DNA of 12,910 nucleotides from JAFDVN01 sp035758545 (GTDB taxonomy: Bacteria; Acidobacteriota; Holophagae; Holophagales; Holophagaceae). Position numbers and translations under genes: made by a program. The DNA lies in the NCBI GenBank assembly GCA_035758545.1, contig DASTWQ010000255.1, forward strand, positions 1 through 12,910, given 5' to 3'. The first letter of the stretch is position 1, and every line of letters starts with the position of its first letter. Shown here piece by piece: positions 12,173-12,910 of the stretch. The notes beneath the pieces are model-generated. The model saw only the letters and a program-made list of their open reading frames with translations, made no database searches and was not told the DNA's origin.

Positions 12173-12910
12173 ATGACCGACTCCCACAATCCCTTCGAAG
12201 CCATGCAGGCCCGCCTGCGCGTCGCCGCCCAGCTCTACGGGCTGGAGGACGCCCTCTTCAAGGTCTTCATGGCCCCGAGCCGCTCCATGGTCGTGAGCCT
12301 GCCCGTGATGATGGATGACGGGCGGTGGGAGGTCTTCACCGGCTACCGCGTGCAGCACAATGTCGCCCGCGGCCCCGCGAAGGGCGGCATCCGCTACCAC
12401 CCCGGCGTCACCTTCGATGAGGTGAAGGCGCTCTCGGCCTGGATGACCTGGAAGTGCGCCGTCGTGGACGTGCCCTTCGGCGGCGGCAAGGGCGGCATCA
12501 TCTGCGACCCCACCAAGATGAGCCAGGGCGAGCTGGAGCGGCTCACCCGCCGCTACACGGCCAACATCATCAAGTCGCTGGGCCCCGACTCGGACGTCCC
12601 GGCGCCCGACGTCAACACCAACGAGCGCGTGATGGCGTGGGTCATGGACACCTACTCCATGCACACCGGCCACACCGTCACCGGTGTGGTGACCGGCAAG
12701 CCGGTGGAGATGGGCGGCTCGCTGGGGCGGCGCGAGGCCACGGGGCGTGGGGTCACCTTCATGGTGAAGGAGGCGCTGGCGCACCTCGGCATGTCGCCGC
12801 AGGAGTGCACGGTGGCGGTGCAGGGCTTCGGGAACGTGGGCTCCGTGGCCGCCAGCCTGATCGCGCACGAGGGCTGCCGCATCGTCGCCATCGGCGATCG
12901 CTCGGGCTCG
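12173..12910 (+). CDS. Glutamate dehydrogenase (Glu/Leu/Phe/Val dehydrogenase family), 3' truncated
   Basis: 246 residues are visible and the frame runs off the right edge. The family reversibly deaminates L-glutamate to 2-oxoglutarate and ammonia with NAD(P). Key motifs: GPAKGGIRYHP with Lys70, TWKCAV with Lys94, PFGGGKGGI with Lys106, and PAPDVNTN with its Asp. The three lysines have the same spacing (24 and 12) as the substrate and catalytic lysines of Clostridium symbiosum GDH. The second domain begins with EATGRGV and the Rossmann turn GFGNVG (218-223). Leucine or phenylalanine dehydrogenases are shorter and lack several of these, so glutamate dehydrogenase is favoured; NAD or NADP preference cannot be judged because the fold is cut. 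AGGAG (12162-12166) lies 6 bases before the ATG. It follows rsfS by 37 bases, where many bacteria have rlmH. Confidence 0.93.
   Translation, partial: MTDSHNPFEAMQARLRVAAQLYGLEDALFKVFMAPSRSMVVSLPVMMDDGRWEVFTGYRVQHNVARGPAKGGIRYHPGVTFDEVKALSAWMTWKCAVVDVPFGGGKGGIICDPTKMSQGELERLTRRYTANIIKSLGPDSDVPAPDVNTNERVMAWVMDTYSMHTGHTVTGVVTGKPVEMGGSLGRREATGRGVTFMVKEALAHLGMSPQECTVAVQGFGNVGSVAASLIAHEGCRIVAIGDRSGS

Overview
This is a very GC-rich, gene-dense stretch of bacterial core chromosome. BamD, a beta-barrel protein with a signal peptide, and the general codon style indicate a Gram-negative-type (two-membrane) organism. My best guess is Acidobacteriota, class Holophagae (Geothrix/Holophaga-like), but this rests on overall resemblance and no phylogenetic marker was tested. 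I see no insertion sequence, prophage, CRISPR array, tRNA or rRNA. Base composition looks even throughout, so nothing suggests recent transfer.

Region 1 (2-6439, all + strand, nearly no gaps): the 3' part of bamD, an aldo/keto reductase, a ThiE/TenI-like protein, an MscS-type channel fused to a cyclic-nucleotide-binding domain, an unrecognised 80-aa acidic protein, rlmN, an ExoD-family membrane protein and trmD. Many junctions overlap by 1-4 bases, which suggests one long, translationally coupled transcription unit. RlmN (23S rRNA and tRNA methylation) and TrmD (tRNA m1G37 methylation) tie the second half to translation.

Region 2 (6443-7683): rplS has its own good promoter, a short leader and a strong intrinsic terminator. 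A single-gene outer-membrane beta-barrel protein follows, closed by a likely bidirectional terminator.

Region 3 (7690-9159, - strand): a UbiD-type prFMN-dependent decarboxylase, the only reverse-strand gene. Between it and the divergent rplU lies an array of seven in-register heptamers.

Region 4 (9403-12910, + strand): rplU-rpmA-obgE-nadD-rsfS, the widely conserved ribosome-biogenesis cluster, followed by the start of a glutamate dehydrogenase gene that runs off the window. An intrinsic terminator wraps around the rpmA stop codon. A block of repeats able to form competing hairpins lies just before obgE, and a perfect palindrome lies just before the glutamate dehydrogenase ribosome-binding site.

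No clearly new multi-gene system is visible. The items most worth a second look are the two intergenic repeat structures (9232-9280 and 10007-10062), the stop-codon terminator, altered residues in the TrmD cofactor knot, the degenerate ThiE/TenI active site, the cyclic-nucleotide MscS fusion and the 80-aa orphan protein.
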